Source of the DNA: Albidovulum sp.
Lineage (GTDB): Bacteria; Pseudomonadota; Alphaproteobacteria; Rhodobacterales; Rhodobacteraceae
Length of the DNA: 64,000 nucleotides
Direction: 5' to 3'
NCBI GenBank assembly: GCA_028823855.1
Contig: JAPPFL010000018.1
Location: 47,104 to 111,103 of the forward strand
Shown here: positions 37,166-49,449 of the stretch, piece by piece
How positions within the stretch are numbered: position 1 is the first letter of the stretch
Layout: each line of letters starts with the position of its first letter
Made by a program: the position numbers and the translations under genes
Notes under the pieces: generated by a model
The model's input: only the letters and a program-made list of their open reading frames with translations
Database searches by the model: none
Told to the model about the DNA's origin: nothing

Positions 37166-38900
37166 GCACTCAGTGGGGCGACTATGAGCACTCCCGAGAA
37201 AGCGGAGGCAGTTTCACCGAACGGTGGCTCCGTAACAGGGCGAAAGGATTCGGCGAACCGCTTTGCGCGCCGGATTTCCGTCAACGTACGCTATTCCCGA
37301 GAGTCGGTTTCCTATCAAGGCAGCCGAGGGGTGCCGGGCCTGCGCTGGTTGAAATACAAGGAAGGCTTTTCCAGACAACTATCAAGGGAACTGCTGGTCG
37401 ATGAAAAACCATGCGCGGCCCTTTACCCATTCGCCGGGCTCTGCACGACGCCTCTTGCGGCCGCCGGTCGTTAATGCAAGGCAGTGGGCACCGGGATCGT
37501 GCCGGTCGGTGCCTTGGCAGGATCGGCCATTGCCGCGGCGTCAAATCGCCTATCTTCGGATGCCTTTGAACGCAGCCGGACCGCGCTTTAGCGTCATGCG
37601 CGGCACATACGCTGTGCGCCAAGAGAGTTTTCTTTTCCCCATGCTCCGAATACCGCAGGGGCATTCTCTCCAGAGACCGAGGAAGAAATCGCGAGGGCGC
37701 GGTAGTTCAACGTAGATTTCGGTGATGCGAGCCACTCTTCTCCTTTGGATTTGGCCGGACCGTTCGTTTTTGCGGAATCGAGTTGCACCTGCAAGAATGG
37801 GCAGTATCTCCGGCGGGACCGGCGTGCCGACCGCTACCTGCGTTCGTCGACGGACCTAGGTCCAAATTCCCGGTTCAGCAATGCGCTGAAAAGACGGCAT
37901 GCCGATATCTCGGATGATTCCGGTGCGCCGAGGGAGCATTGCGGAGGCGGACATCCCGAACTCGCCACTGGATCGTGCCTGGAAACGCCCGAGGACATTG
38001 CGTAGTCTGTCTTCGCCATGGTGATCGCATCCGGCCGCATGCCAACCGATTCAAATGCACCTGCACCTACTCGCTCGAACAGGCATGGATGGGTTGCGAC
38101 CAAGGCGGCTATTCCGCGCTCCGGCAGAGGATTTTGTCGGCCGCCGTCGAGAACAAGCGATAATTGGAGTGGCTGGAGGGCGTCTACGGTGACCATCGGG
38201 AGACGCTGGATTGCGCGGTCGAGATGTACGGCGGGCAAGAAGCCGTCAATGGAATTCTGCGCATCCTGCTCGACCGAGCGGACGAGTTAAGCAATGGAAA
38301 CCTAGTTCGACTTGCCGAGCATACTTTTTTGAGATGGCCGTCGTCGTCGCGGTGCTAGGCCGGCTCGTCCGGCCGGACGGGCGACGCGGTGATCACGGTC
38401 ATCGACAGCGTGCATTTCCATGGGGAAGGACAATTGTCGAAATCTCTCTTGCCGACTTCGCCGAACAGGTCGGTCTCACGTGCTCGAACATCTGGAAACT
38501 GGCGAAAGGCAAGGGATACTCTAGCCAGCAAATGGCGCGCTTCGGTCGTCGCGAGATGAGAAAGCGCGTTTACAGGCGTGTGCGCGGCAATGGCTCGCGA
38601 TCCGAACTCAACCCGCTGCGGTCGCTGTTTTTTCAGGTATTCTTGGCAAGCGCACTGTCGCGGAGCAACGTAAATTCGTCAAGGAATTGCGAACCGCTTG
38701 AAATTCGCACCCATTGGGGACCTGATGATCAATCCCGGCGCTCTTACTCACGCGACTCACGCGACGAACATAGTTCGCGCCAACAGAGTTGGTCTTCGCC
38801 CATTCAATTTTTCTTGCGAACTGCCCTGCGACTTCCCCCTAAAATCGAGGTGTGGCGCTGCATTCTCGGAAACGTGTTCAACAGGCCGATGTTGCGGAGA
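37166..38900. other. 1.7 kb of decayed, unassigned sequence
   Basis: GC-richer than the backbone with many short frames. One block on the plus strand (38170-38340) reads LEWLEGVYGDHRETLDCAVEM...ILRILLDRADELSNGNLVRLAE and looks like true former coding sequence, but I do not recognise it. A second (38435-38560) reads ISLADFAEQVGLTCSNIWKLAKGKG, reminiscent of a DNA-binding helix-turn-helix, without further support. No intact gene. Confidence 0.45.
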
Positions 38901-38924
38901 AATTTTAGGATGACCGAACTCGCA

Positions 38925-39517
38925 AGACCCCGGTTCCCGAAGACAAGCCGCTTAAACAGGCCAGCATTTTCAATGCCATCATGTCGTCGATCATCAAGGG
39001 TTCCACCTATCGGACTCTGGAAAATGGCTAACGGAACATTCTTGCAACGATAGGGATCACTTCGGATGGGATGCTCCAAAACGAAATCGGAGAAATTGCC
39101 GAAGCTCCAATCAAGAACTGGATCGCGGCGCGGCTGAAGGTTCGGGGCCGCTTCGCACCAAAAGTGCCTCCGGACAGGGTATATATCCGACCGAAGGATA
39201 CACTCATGCGATACGATTCATAGCCGGATTTTTCGTTCGCCCGAGGACACGGCTCCTCCGCCACGATCGAGATCAAGGGCAGGGCCGACTCCGTCGGCGC
39301 GCTCTAGCGTCTCGCGTCCGAAACAAATAGCTTCGAGAATACACATTCCGGATGCTTGAATTTCCTGGTCGCCGGTGCCATTACTCCGGAAACGCAGGTT
39401 CGATTGGGCCACATGGGAGTTGCTATGGCCTACTTGCTGGACGAATTCGCCGACGATAGCAAGCAGCTGGACCACTTAACCAACGAAGTGTTCCGCTACG
39501 CTATTCGCGTGGTCTGA
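38925..39517 (+). pseudogene. unrecognised protein gene with three in-frame stops
   Basis: One continuous frame reads as a convincing protein: RKTPVPEDKPLKQASIFNAI, IIKGSTYRTLENG, stop, RNILATIGITSDGMLQNEIG, WIAARLKVRGRFAPKVPPDR, stop, ATIEIKGRADSVGAL, stop, SGCLNFLVAGAITPETQVRL, and LLDEFADDSKQLDHLTNEVF, with a terminal stop at 39515. Three internal stops (near 39029, 39221 and 39305) with the frame kept suggest a recent loss by point mutation. I cannot name the family. The reading-frame preservation and composition are what support it as a former gene. Confidence 0.55.
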
Positions 39518-39902
39518 CGAGAGGCGATTCTTGACGGGCAAGCACTAGACCCGCCCCGTGAAGCCCGTGCGCTCGACCTGCCAGTCGAGCACAGCCCATC
39601 TGGAAGGGCCTGAAGAACTGAACAGAGCGACGGGTCGCGACCTGCTTGAACGAGTTGGTCCAGGCCGTGATCCAACAGGTCAAGTTCGAGCGGACCTAGG
39701 AGACGGAGCGGCGGACTTGGTCAACTCGAAAATTGATTCAAAAGATTTTACAGAACTCAGCTCTTACTCCTTTGATCTTGTAGCAACGGACTATTTCCTT
39801 TCTTTTCGTCTCGATTGGAAGGCCACCGAGTTTATGTAGACAGGGAAACTGCACGACTATAAATCGCAGGATCGAACTCGACCGAACCAGGAATAAAATT
39901 GC
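39518..39902. other. spacer upstream of alaS
   Basis: About 385 bases with short frames only. The AT-rich last 150 bases presumably hold the alaS promoter; no clear boxes. Confidence 0.4.
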
Positions 39903-42572
39903 ATGCCCAGCCTCAACGAAATTCGCACAGCTTTCCTCGACTATTTCCGGAAAAACGGCCACGAAATCGTCGCCAGCTCGACGCTCGTGCCGCGAAACGA
40001 CCCTTCGCTAATGTTTACTAACTCCGGAATGGTCCAATTCAAGAACATCTTCACGGGACTTGAAAAGCGCAGCTATTCGCGGGCGGCTACAAGCCAGAAG
40101 TGTGTCAGGGCGGGCGGGAAGCACAACGATTTGGACAATGTCGGCTATACGGCTCGTCACCATACATTCTTTGAAATGCTCGGAAATTTTTCTTTCGGCG
40201 ATTACTTCAAGGAAGCCGCAATTCCCTTCGCGTGGGATTTGATTACGAAGGAATACGGGATTCCGGCAGAAAGGCTATTGGCAACGGTCTACCACGACGA
40301 CCACGAAGCGGCGGAAATCTGGAAAAAATACGCCGGCCTATCGGACGACCGAATCATTCGCATACCGACGGCCGATAACTTTTGGTCGATGGGTGCCACA
40401 GGGCCCTGCGGACCTTGCACGGAGATATTTTACGATCACGGGGAAAATGTCGACGGCGGCCCGCCCGGAAGCGATGACGAGGACGGAGACCGATTCGTCG
40501 AAATCTGGAATCTCGTATTCATGCAGTTCGAGCAATTTGAAGACGGATCCCGGCAACTTTTGCCGAAACCATCCATTGACACCGGCATGGGTCTAGAACG
40601 TGTCGGGGCGCTGCTTCAGGGCAAGCATGACAACTACGATACGGATTTGTTGCGGGCTCTCATAATTGCATCGGCGCATGCTACTTCGACGGATCCCGAC
40701 GGTGCGGGCCGCATTCACCACCGAGTAATCGCAGATCATCTCCGCTCCGCCGCATTTTTGATCGCCGAAGGCGTAATGCCGTCAAAGGACGGTCGCGGCT
40801 ACGTTTTGCGTCGAATCATGAGACGCGCCATGAGGCACGCTCATTTACTGGGAACAACCGAACCTTGCATGCACCTTCTGGTCTCCGAACTCGTTCGGCA
40901 AATGGGCCAAGCGTTTCCGGAATTGTCGAGAGCCGAATCGCTTATCAGGGAAACGCTGCTCGCAGAGGAAAGTCGATTCAAATCCATGCTGGGCAGGGGA
41001 TTGTCGCTGCTCGAAAACGAACTGGCCAAATTGCCGGACGGCGCGGAACTTCCCGGCGCCACGGCGTTCAAACTCTACGACACATACGGATTTCCGCTCG
41101 ACTTGACGCAGGACGCGCTTCGAGAACGGGGAAAAGCAGTTGATTCGCGCGGCTTTGAAGAGGCCATGAAACTTCAGCGGGAAAAAGCGAGAGCAGCATG
41201 GGTGGGAACCGGCGCAGCAACTAGCGAGGCCATTTGGTTTGACATCGAAGACAAGTTCGGAGCCACGGAATTTCTTGGGTTCGAAACGGAAGTCGCCGAA
41301 GGGATGTTGCAAGCAATAATCGCGAATGGCGAAATCGTTTCGACGATATCCGCCAAGCGAAATGCTACCGCGGTTTTTAATCAAACGCCATTCTACGGAG
41401 AAGCGGGCGGCCAGGTCGGCGATACCGGCCTTATTGAATCAGCGACCGGAAAGGCTAGCGTACTGGATACCAAGCGACGAGGTGAATTAACCGTGCACGC
41501 CATTGAAATCGTCGAAGGATCATTCCAAACGGGCCAATCGGCCCGGCTTGAAGTGGATGGCGCAAGGCGAAGCAAGATTCGTTCAAATCACTCCGCAACG
41601 CACCTATTGCACGAGTCGCTTCGTAGAAGGCTTGGCGAGCATGTCTCCCAAAGCGGATCGCTGAACGACGAAAACCGCTTGCGATTCGATTTCACGCACA
41701 CGCGGGCAATGAGCCTTGACGAAATTGAGCAGGTTGAAAGGGAAGTAAACGAATTCATTTCTGGCAATTTTCCCGTCGAAACAAGGATCATGGCGCCTTC
41801 CGACGCCCAAAAACTTGGCGCCCAGGCGCTATTTGGAGAAAAGTACGGCGACGAAGTTAGGGTAGTGTCGATGGGTCGAGTAGAAAATTCGGGCAAGGGA
41901 ACGGGCGGGACCGTGTATTCCATGGAGCTTTGCGGCGGAACTCACGTGTCCAGAACCGGCGAAATTGGATTGTTCGTGACGACCGGCGAAGCTGCATCCG
42001 CCGCGGGAGTTCGGCGGATTGAAGCTCTGACCGGCGAAGCCGCAAGAAGTTATTTGCGCTTGCAGGACATAAGGCTCGCGGAAGTTGCGCTGTTGCTGAA
42101 ATCGCCGGCAAAGGAAGTAGCGCATCGAGTCAAATCCTTGCTGGACGAGCGAAAGGCGTTAATGCAAGAAATTGAAACGCTAAGAAAAGACCTGGCCCTG
42201 CGCGGAAGAGATTCAGGCAAACAAATTCAAGAGCCATTGGATATCAATGGTATAAGGTTTCTGGGTTCGGTAATCGAGGGAGTTCCCGGCAAGCAATTGC
42301 CGCCTTTGATTGACGAGCAAAAAAGGAGACTCGGTTCGGGAACCGTATTGCTGATTTCTGTCACTAACGGCAGCGCAGCCGTGGCCGCAGGCGTTACAGA
42401 CGATTTGACATCGCGCCTTTCGGCAGTAGACTTGGTTCGTGCGGTCGTGGGCCAAGTTGGAGGCAAGGGCGGCGGCGGAAGGCGCGATTTTGCGCGCGGA
42501 GGCGGAAATCGACCGGAAAACGCAAATGCTGCTGTCGAGGCAGCCAAGAACTATATCGGAGGATTGGAATGA
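39903..42572 (+). CDS. alaS: alanyl-tRNA synthetase
   Basis: AlaRS charges tRNA-Ala and edits Ser/Gly mischarging. The 889 residues show class II motif 1 in [16 protein letters not shown], the early [39 protein letters not shown] signature (split here: [13 protein letters not shown] and [17 protein letters not shown]), and [20 protein letters not shown]. The editing domain has [12 protein letters not shown] and [10 protein letters not shown] (zinc ligands). A C-Ala domain with [16 protein letters not shown] ends the protein. Length is typical. It overlaps the following DUF1330 gene by ATGA. Confidence 0.98.
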   Translation: MPSLNEIRTAFLDYFRKNGHEIVASSTLVPRNDPSLMFTNSGMVQFKNIFTGLEKRSYSRAATSQKCVRAGGKHNDLDNVGYTARHHTFFEMLGNFSFGDYFKEAAIPFAWDLITKEYGIPAERLLATVYHDDHEAAEIWKKYAGLSDDRIIRIPTADNFWSMGATGPCGPCTEIFYDHGENVDGGPPGSDDEDGDRFVEIWNLVFMQFEQFEDGSRQLLPKPSIDTGMGLERVGALLQGKHDNYDTDLLRALIIASAHATSTDPDGAGRIHHRVIADHLRSAAFLIAEGVMPSKDGRGYVLRRIMRRAMRHAHLLGTTEPCMHLLVSELVRQMGQAFPELSRAESLIRETLLAEESRFKSMLGRGLSLLENELAKLPDGAELPGATAFKLYDTYGFPLDLTQDALRERGKAVDSRGFEEAMKLQREKARAAWVGTGAATSEAIWFDIEDKFGATEFLGFETEVAEGMLQAIIANGEIVSTISAKRNATAVFNQTPFYGEAGGQVGDTGLIESATGKASVLDTKRRGELTVHAIEIVEGSFQTGQSARLEVDGARRSKIRSNHSATHLLHESLRRRLGEHVSQSGSLNDENRLRFDFTHTRAMSLDEIEQVEREVNEFISGNFPVETRIMAPSDAQKLGAQALFGEKYGDEVRVVSMGRVENSGKGTGGTVYSMELCGGTHVSRTGEIGLFVTTGEAASAAGVRRIEALTGEAARSYLRLQDIRLAEVALLLKSPAKEVAHRVKSLLDERKALMQEIETLRKDLALRGRDSGKQIQEPLDINGIRFLGSVIEGVPGKQLPPLIDEQKRRLGSGTVLLISVTNGSAAVAAGVTDDLTSRLSAVDLVRAVVGQVGGKGGGGRRDFARGGGNRPENANAAVEAAKNYIGGLE

Positions 42573-42853
42573 GCGCACTGTGGATTGCCCTTGTCGACGT
42601 TAAGGATGCCGATACTTACGGCAAATACGCCGAACTCGCGACCAAGGCGATTACCGAACACGGAGGCAGTTTTCTGGCAAGAGGAGGGCGCTGTAGGCAG
42701 CTTGAGGGAAAAGAACGCCTGCGCAACGTCGTAATTCGTTTTCCTAGCTTCGATGCCGCATTGGAATGCTACAACTCCGATACCTACCGGAAAGCGCTGG
42801 AATTCTCGAGCGTCTCGTCGGAGCGCGACATGGTGATAGTAGAAGAATTGTAG
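42569..42853 (+). CDS. DUF1330 protein
   Basis: The 94-residue product matches the DUF1330 ferredoxin-like fold: [21 protein letters not shown], then [36 protein letters not shown] and a [10 protein letters not shown] tail. Function is unknown; the family resembles dimeric alpha-beta barrels. The start ATG overlaps the alaS stop (ATGA), so it is co-translated with alaS, a gene order I recall from Rhodobacterales. No catalytic residue can be assigned. Confidence 0.9.
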   Translation: MSALWIALVDVKDADTYGKYAELATKAITEHGGSFLARGGRCRQLEGKERLRNVVIRFPSFDAALECYNSDTYRKALEFSSVSSERDMVIVEEL

Positions 42854-43321
42854 AGCATTGTGCGACAAGCCGATTCTAGCATCATACTCGCTTCATACGT
42901 TTGTCCGGGATCAACAGCCTGCGATCGATTCGCTTCTTGATTGAAGCCGCAAGCGAAATTCAGTCGGGGAATGGCATCCCCACCATGCGGTGATCCACCT
43001 GCGCTTTTCCCACTAGAGTACGGCCGCAGGCGGGACGGAAAAATCGTCGGCTCCTCGAATTCGTGGATGACCGAACTATCGAGGCATCTCCGTCGCAACT
43101 CCCGGAACCTCGTTCGGCGCGCGCAACGCAAGCTTCAACTCGGAAGAGCTATTTCCAATAGCAACTATTCTGCGGTCCGCGGCTTCGAATTTTATCGTGA
43201 TGTGAATCGCACTGCTTGCGGCGACACGCGTTGCCGCTACGTAACGATGCGGATGGCTGTTCGGATGTATGCCCTTATCCGGCTAGCACGGTCCTAAAAA
43301 ATTGGCGTGCCGGAAGCGTTG
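42854..43321. other. convergent intergenic region
   Basis: About 470 bases between the ends of the DUF1330 gene and icd. Short frames only; no transposase, RNA or strong terminator seen. Confidence 0.45.
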
Positions 43322-44536
43322 TCACGCGCCAAGCGAGATTTCGAGATTTGACGCGACCTTGTCGAGGAATTCTGTCGTCGAGAGCCACGGCTGCTTGCTG
43401 CCCACAAGCATTGCAAGGTCCTTAGTCATTGATCCCGATTCCACGGTTTCAACAACGACTTTTTCGAGAGTATCGGCGAATCTTTTCAGTTCGACATTTT
43501 CGTCCAATTTGGCGCGATGCTTCAGTCCTCCTGTCCAGGCAAAAATCGAAGCAATTGAATTTGTAGATGTCTCTTTGCCCTGTTGGTGCTGGCGATAGTG
43601 CCGCGTAACAGTGCCGTGCGCCGCTTCCGCTTCGATAATTTTGCCGTCGGGCGTCATAAGCTGGGATGTCATCAGTCCAAGCGAGCCGAAGCCTTGAGCG
43701 ACAGTATCCGACTGGACGTCGCCATCGTAGTTCTTGCAAGCCCACACGAATCCGCCGCTCCATTTCAGCGCGCATGCTACCATGTCGTCGATAAGACGGT
43801 GCTCGTAGGTTATTCCTGCATCATTGAACTTTTCTTCAAATTCATTTTCGAATACTTCCTGGCACAGGTCCTTAAACCTTCCGTCATAGACTTTCAAAAT
43901 CGTGTTCTTGGTGGACAGATAGACCGGTTGGCGCAATGCTAGGCCGTAATTAAGCGAAGCGCGCGCGAAGTCGCGAATAGAATCGTCTAGATTGTACATG
44001 GCCATCGCCACGCCTGAAGACGGCGCCTGAAAAACTTCGCGTTCAATTGTCTCGCCATCGTCGCCTTCGAATTTCAGCGTCAGCTTTCCCGACCCGGGAA
44101 ACGTGATGTCGGTAGCGCGATATTGGTCGCCGAAAGCATGACGGCCGATGACAATCGGCTTGGTCCATCCCGGGACCAGACGAGGCACGTTTTGGCAAAT
44201 AATAGGTGCGCGGAATACAACTCCGCCCAAAATGTTTCGAATAGTGCCGTTTGGCGAGCGCCACATGTTTTTCAGGCCGAATTCTTCAACCCGCGCCTCG
44301 TCCGGAGTGATCGTAGCGCATTTTACCCCGACGCAGACTTCTCTGATTTTGTTCGCCGCCTCGATCGTGATCTGGTCGTCCGTTCTGTCGCGCTCCTCGA
44401 TTCCGAGATCGAAGTAAATTAAATCCACCTTCAGGTAGGGCAGTATCAATTTGGTTTTAATGATCCCCCAAATTATTCGGGTCATTTCGTCGCCGTCGAG
44501 TTCGACGACCGGATTTTCTACACTAATTTTTGACAT
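43322..44536 (-). CDS. icd: NADP-dependent isocitrate dehydrogenase
   Basis: Icd oxidises isocitrate to 2-oxoglutarate in the TCA cycle. The 404 residues are of the eukaryote-like homodimeric type (about 405 aa) usual in alphaproteobacteria: [80 protein letters not shown], then [25 protein letters not shown] [18 protein letters not shown] and [17 protein letters not shown]. The gene is convergent with alaS-DUF1330, matching relatives where alaS and icd lie near each other. Confidence 0.97.
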   Translation of the reverse strand: MSKISVENPVVELDGDEMTRIIWGIIKTKLILPYLKVDLIYFDLGIEERDRTDDQITIEAANKIREVCVGVKCATITPDEARVEEFGLKNMWRSPNGTIRNILGGVVFRAPIICQNVPRLVPGWTKPIVIGRHAFGDQYRATDITFPGSGKLTLKFEGDDGETIEREVFQAPSSGVAMAMYNLDDSIRDFARASLNYGLALRQPVYLSTKNTILKVYDGRFKDLCQEVFENEFEEKFNDAGITYEHRLIDDMVACALKWSGGFVWACKNYDGDVQSDTVAQGFGSLGLMTSQLMTPDGKIIEAEAAHGTVTRHYRQHQQGKETSTNSIASIFAWTGGLKHRAKLDENVELKRFADTLEKVVVETVESGSMTKDLAMLVGSKQPWLSTTEFLDKVASNLEISLGA

Positions 44537-44659
44537 GTCATTGCCACCATTTCGAAGAAGGCGCGCCGTTTCCTGAAAGCCTGGAATTTTTAGGAGTTTT
44601 TACGCCGCATCGACAAAAAAATCGGCCCGGCGTCGCGACGGCGGGAATTCTTGCCGACG

Positions 44660-44696
44660 AATTGGCAAGCCGAATGAAATGCTAGGCTTGCCAATT
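44660..44696. terminator. perfect 12-bp hairpin between catalase and icd
   Basis: AATTGGCAAGCC (44660-44671) and GGCTTGCCAATT (44685-44696) form a 12-base-pair stem with a 13-base loop. On the minus strand it lies 24 bases past the catalase stop, so it can end that transcript; the T run (TTT) is only on the plus-strand side. It may act as a Rho-independent or stabilising structure. Confidence 0.6.
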
Positions 44697-44719
44697 TTTG
44701 CGAATGCGATTTTCGGAAA

Positions 44720-46186
44720 CTACTCCGCAGCTTCGCGATGGCCCGCCATTCGCGCCAGCGCGGCGCGAATGCCGTCTCCGTATTCAGGGCTGATCTTGTC
44801 GTAGTGTCCAAGAGCCCTGTTGACAATTTCTTGCGGAACGCCCTGCATAGCTTCCGCGGTGTTGCTGTACAGTCTTCCTCGCTGTTCGGGACTCATCAGG
44901 TTATGGAGCGCTCTGGGCTGGTTGTAGTCGTCGTTGCCCTCGCGATGGTCGTATCGCGCGCCGTCCCCTGAAATTCGAAGCGGCGGCTCGACAGCTTCTC
45001 CCACTTGCATCGGACCGTCGAAGGAATTCGGTTCGTAATACGCATCCGGCGAACCCGCGCTATGGCCGAAAAAGTTCATCAGGCCATCCTTGTGGTAGTG
45101 GCTTACCGGGCACCTTGGTCGATTGACCGGCAATGCCTCGTAATGGGTGCCGAGCCGGTAGCGGTGAGCGTCGGCGTACGAGAAGATCCGGGACTGCAGG
45201 ACTTTGTCCGGGCTGAAGCTGATTCCGGGAACGATGTTAGAAGGGCTAAATGCAACCTGCTCGATTTCGGCAAAATAGTTATCCGGATTTCGATTGAGCT
45301 CCAGCACGCCGACTTCGATCAGCGGAAATTCTCCGTGCGGCCAAACTTTGGTAAGGTCGAATGGGTTGAACGGCATTTTCTCGGCATCGGCTTCTGGCAT
45401 GACCTGAATGCAGAATTTCCATTTTGGAAAGTTTCCTGCTTCAATTGAACCGAAAAGCGCTTCCTGATAGCCTTCGCGCGTTTTTCCTACGATTTCAGCC
45501 GCTTCGGCATTGGTATAAAATTCGTGGCCTTGCATTGTTTTGAAGTGAAACTTCACCCAGTACCTTTCGCCGTCGTCGTTCCACAGGCTGTAGGCGTGGG
45601 AACCGTAGCCATTCATGTGCATTGGCGATTTCGGCAGGCCGCGGTCCGACATTAGAATTGTAACCTGATGGAGCGACTCCGGAGATAGCGACCAGTAATC
45701 CCACATCGCAGTCGGCGAACGCATGTTGGAGCGCGGGTGCCTCTTTTGCGTGTGGATAAAATCGGGAAACTTGTAGGGGTCCCGGAGAAAAAAAACGGGC
45801 GTATTGTTTCCAACCAAATCCCAGTTGCCTTGGTCCGTGTAGAACTTAAGCGCAAACCCTCGGACATCTCTTTCATGGTCAGCGGCTCCGAGTTCGCCGG
45901 CGACGGTTGAAAACCTAGCGATCATGTCGGTTTCCTGCCCGACGCGCAATGCGCTCGCCTTTGTGTAGCGCGTGACATCGCCCGTAATGCGCAGAGTGCC
46001 GTAAGCGCCCCAGCCTTTGGCGTGGACGACTCTTTCCGGAATTCTCTCGCGGTTCTGGTGCGCCAGCTTTTCTATGAGTTGATAGTCCTGGAGCAGAACC
46101 GGTCCGAATGCGCCGGCAGTTATTGAATTCTGATTATCGGGGACCGGCGCTCCCGCCGTGGTCGTGAGGCGATTATTTTTGGCCAT
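44720..46186 (-). CDS. katA: catalase (heme, small-subunit clade)
   Basis: Catalase breaks down hydrogen peroxide to water and oxygen. The 488 residues show the distal active site [13 protein letters not shown] (His55), [27 protein letters not shown] (split: [25 protein letters not shown]), [23 protein letters not shown], and the proximal heme ligand in [14 protein letters not shown] (Tyr near 337). Size fits small-subunit clade 3. A very strong AAGGAGGA site (46191-46198) precedes the ATG, implying high translation. No oxyR gene is next to it. Confidence 0.97.
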   Translation of the reverse strand: MAKNNRLTTTAGAPVPDNQNSITAGAFGPVLLQDYQLIEKLAHQNRERIPERVVHAKGWGAYGTLRITGDVTRYTKASALRVGQETDMIARFSTVAGELGAADHERDVRGFALKFYTDQGNWDLVGNNTPVFFLRDPYKFPDFIHTQKRHPRSNMRSPTAMWDYWSLSPESLHQVTILMSDRGLPKSPMHMNGYGSHAYSLWNDDGERYWVKFHFKTMQGHEFYTNAEAAEIVGKTREGYQEALFGSIEAGNFPKWKFCIQVMPEADAEKMPFNPFDLTKVWPHGEFPLIEVGVLELNRNPDNYFAEIEQVAFSPSNIVPGISFSPDKVLQSRIFSYADAHRYRLGTHYEALPVNRPRCPVSHYHKDGLMNFFGHSAGSPDAYYEPNSFDGPMQVGEAVEPPLRISGDGARYDHREGNDDYNQPRALHNLMSPEQRGRLYSNTAEAMQGVPQEIVNRALGHYDKISPEYGDGIRAALARMAGHREAAE

Positions 46187-47810
46187 TTGTTCCTCCTTGC
46201 CGTGCTGTTCTACGGCCTCGTCGCATCGGTTGAGTTGGGTTCGTCCATTACTTGCCGGCCCGCCTCGGCGTGCGATTCAATCACGCGGATATTATGCGAA
46301 ACTATCTCGTGTCGAAACCCCCGGAACGAAATTTTTTCACGAAATTTACTGAAATTCCAGTATATATTCGGCTTCCGCATGCGATGTATCCTGAGTGCAT
46401 TTTCGCGAGCCCTTTGATGCGCGACCTCCTTTTTTGCCTGACTCGAAATAGGCGGCGCGACCCTTTCCCCGGCGGTCGAACCGGTCTTGGGATAAACCGC
46501 CAACGCGCTAACTGACCAGCGGAGCTATCGCAAGGAGCGGTACAATGTGGTTCGCGACTGTTGGTCGATGGCGTCTTCGAAACGCGCGATTCCCGGTGCC
46601 TGCGCGGCGACATTGGCCGGAATCCATGCGGTGCCGAACTTTTCGGCCATTCCTGCTCGTGCTGTCTGGAAAATATGAGCGCGGTCGTCCTCCGCCAAGA
46701 CAGGCACTCGGTACTTGCGCCAAATGGGTGCGCACACCAAGTGAAATCGGTGAACGGTCCGGAAGTGTCGTTCGTCTCAACTCCGGCGGAATACGCTTCC
46801 GCATACCGTTAGAGACCGAGGAAGAATGCGGAGTTGGCCTTTAGGTTGCCTAAAGAAGACCGGAGAGTATCCTTAAGGCACCGCCAGTCGCACACCCTCG
46901 ATTTCGCTGCTACGGTGACCGAATTTACCGCCTTCCTTCCTGCGCCGCTTTCCACAACGGCTACAGGAATCTCGTGATCAACGTGAATTTGCCTTGCCGG
47001 GAGATCCACGGGGAGTCATAGAAACCGGTCCCGCGCGATGCGTCTTCCGCCTATGCCGCCAGTGTTCTCCAACTGTCGCTTTATCGGGAAATTCGCGCCC
47101 TTACCGGTGCCACATTAAAAATCGAGGAAACGTGAGCCGACGCAGGGAATTTTCGACCTACTTGCGGCAGTCGGGCATTTCCATTTTGCTTGCATGAAGG
47201 AAGCGGTTTTCGAGGCCGTGCGCGGAGCGCGTGAACTGAAGCAAGCAGGAATTCCCGCGGCATGGCATTGACGTGGCGAAACACGGCATCGCCGGGCCGA
47301 GAAACTCGATTTCCTTCATCCGTTTCCGAGACAAGGGAATCAATCCCGCCACGGGTAGCACTCGGCGGACATCATCAGCGGTTTTTTGGCCCGGCCACGA
47401 GACGGACCGTTACGGCACTCTCCGACACTGCAACACCGGCCAGACCCGCGCCGCCCGACGGTACTGCACTCAGGTCTCTGTCCGGCGCGTTCATGGCGCA
47501 AACTGGGGGAGTCGGCAAGACTAGGTGTTCTTCGCCAAGGCATCACGGGAATTTGCCATCCTGGCACGAGCAATCCCGCAGCCCTGGGCCCGAAATTTCC
47601 TCGCTATCGCCGGGAAGAGGTGGCTAGTTACCGAATTCCGGAAACCGCATTTGTGTCCGCCCCGGACCAGGCAAGCTACCGCAACAGGGCATCGCATCCG
47701 CGATACTGCGCGCTACGGCCTTAGGACTCGAGGGTATGACGGGAAAATGGTCAAATCGTCGACCAAACGGACTATTCATCTAGCAGTAGGAGAAATGGCG
47801 GTTAAACCTA
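46187..47810. other. 1.6 kb of decayed DNA upstream of catalase
   Basis: GC-rich central part (46.5-47.7 kb) full of overlapping short frames. A minus-strand block (46525-46740) reads VCAPIWRKYRVPVLAEDDRA and GTAWIPANVAAQAPGIARFE and may be former coding sequence, and a plus-strand block near 47170-47350 reads ELKQAGIPAAWH and SISFIRFRDKGINP. I recognise neither. No intact gene. Confidence 0.45.
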
Positions 47811-47839
47811 TTGACAATACCCAATTCGTGCTCTAAGTT
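47811..47839 (+). promoter_or_regulatory. predicted promoter of the TcuA-like flavoprotein gene
   Basis: TTGACA (47811-47816), 17 bases, TAAGTT (47834-47839), about 130 bases before the start codon. By eye only. Confidence 0.5.
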
Positions 47840-47973
47840 TTAATCGTCCGATCATCGGATGTTTAACTCAACTTGCTTCGTGTCAGCACGGCAACAGCGG
47901 TTCAATGTTACACTTTGAAATTGAGAAAGGCGCTGCCTGTCGAAGCGACACCGCAACGATATAGGAGACCGTT

Positions 47974-49449
47974 ATGAACAACAATCAATTGGTCGTGGTG
48001 GGTTCCGGCAGCGCGGCCATGGTTGCAGCAATGATAGCTCACGACGAAGGATGTCGAAAAATCCGGATTGTCGAAAAGGCGCCAGAAGCAGAAATGGGCG
48101 GCAACACGCGCTTCACGCCAGGATTCTGGCGCTTCGCGTTCAAAGATCAGGAAGAAGTGAAATCAATGGGCTTGCTGCCCCAAGTAACTGAGGAAGAGTG
48201 GAAGAGCATCTACTTGGAACCCTATTCGCCAGAAGATTATTTCAACTCGATCATGAAAGTCGGCGAAGGAAAGCCGAAAAAGGAATTTGCCCATTGGATT
48301 GCCGACGAGAGCAATGACATTACCCGTTATCTAACGTCGGAAGGCTTCCGCTGGCAGTTCGCAACGTCATTCGTGACGGCAACGGACGAGGACCGCACAT
48401 ACAATGGCGGTCTGTTCATGTCTAGTAAAGGACTTGGGCCTGGACTCATTGATATGCAGCTTGAAGCCCTGAGGAGCAGAAATCTCGAAGTCGAGTGCGA
48501 TACGGCTGCCGTCGACCTGCTTCGAGACAACGGCGGTGCCGTGATCGGCATTCGTGCTAGAATGCCCGACGGCAGTTACGAGGACATTCATGGCGTCGTT
48601 ATTCTAGCTTCAGGAGGGTTCGAAGCAAACCCGGAAATGCGCACGCGTTATCTTGGTCCAGAGTGGAATATTGTAAAAACGCGTGGAACGCGGTTCAACA
48701 CCGGTGAAATGATGCAGGCGGCATTTAACATCGGTGCGCAAGCGTTTGGTCACATAGCCGGTACACATTCCACTTGCGTTGATACATCTTCGCCGGAACT
48801 TGCCCCGCTGGAACTCGGTACTACCACAACCCGTATTAGCCACCAATGGGGCGTTTTGGTTAACCGGTTGGGCAAGCGTTTCACGGATGAAGGCTTTGAC
48901 TGGCTATTTCAGTCCTACGTCAAAGTTGCAAATGACGTCATCAAACAACCCGGAAACGTGGCGTATCAGATTTTCGACTCCAAGGTCTTCGGTCTGCTTG
49001 ACAAGACGCGATATCCGTGCGCCGATCCGGCACAAGCCGACACTATAGAAGAACTCGCAGATAAAATTGATATCGACAAGGACGAATTCCTAGCAACCAT
49101 ACATGCATACAACTGCGCAGTTGACGATTCGGTGCCGTTCGACGCGACCAGCAAGGACGGACTTGCCACGGTTGGCCTGTCACCGAACAAGACAAACTGG
49201 GCACAAAAAATGGATACGCCTCCGTATCGAGCCTATCCAGTGGAATCCGGTATCACCTTTACATTCGGCGGCCTGAAGCAAGATATGAACTCGCGGATCC
49301 TCGACTTTCAGGACAAGCCTATTGAAGGTCTGTATGGCTGCGGCGAAATCACCGGGGGTTTCTTCTACACCAACTACCCGGCAGGTTCCGGACTTGTAAA
49401 GGGTGCCGTCACCGCGCGTGCCGCCGCAAGGCATGCCGCGCACCTCTAA
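47974..49449 (+). CDS. TcuA-like FAD-dependent oxidoreductase (tricarballylate/fumarate reductase family)
   Basis: The 491-residue protein has the Rossmann fingerprint VVVGSGSAAMVAAMIAHDEG, then IVEKAPEAEMGGNTRFTPG (GGNT flavin loop), GVVILASGGFEANPEM and, near the C-terminus, YGCGEITGGFFYTNYPAGSGL. This is the FAD_binding_2 fold of fumarate reductase flavoproteins, 3-ketosteroid dehydrogenases and tricarballylate dehydrogenase TcuA, and overall it is most like TcuA. It lacks a signal peptide and a heme domain. TAGGAG stands before the ATG. The partner tcuB or a citrate-type permease is not adjacent. Substrate uncertain: a small carboxylate is the best guess. Confidence 0.8.
   Translation: MNNNQLVVVGSGSAAMVAAMIAHDEGCRKIRIVEKAPEAEMGGNTRFTPGFWRFAFKDQEEVKSMGLLPQVTEEEWKSIYLEPYSPEDYFNSIMKVGEGKPKKEFAHWIADESNDITRYLTSEGFRWQFATSFVTATDEDRTYNGGLFMSSKGLGPGLIDMQLEALRSRNLEVECDTAAVDLLRDNGGAVIGIRARMPDGSYEDIHGVVILASGGFEANPEMRTRYLGPEWNIVKTRGTRFNTGEMMQAAFNIGAQAFGHIAGTHSTCVDTSSPELAPLELGTTTTRISHQWGVLVNRLGKRFTDEGFDWLFQSYVKVANDVIKQPGNVAYQIFDSKVFGLLDKTRYPCADPAQADTIEELADKIDIDKDEFLATIHAYNCAVDDSVPFDATSKDGLATVGLSPNKTNWAQKMDTPPYRAYPVESGITFTFGGLKQDMNSRILDFQDKPIEGLYGCGEITGGFFYTNYPAGSGLVKGAVTARAAARHAAHL

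Noticed and set aside
37672..46826. A shared 16-base string AGAGACCGAGGAAGAA at 37672 and 46811, with slight similarity around it.
   Set aside because: One 16-base match between two places in 64 kb is about what chance gives, and the flanking similarity is too weak to show a shared repeat or IS end.
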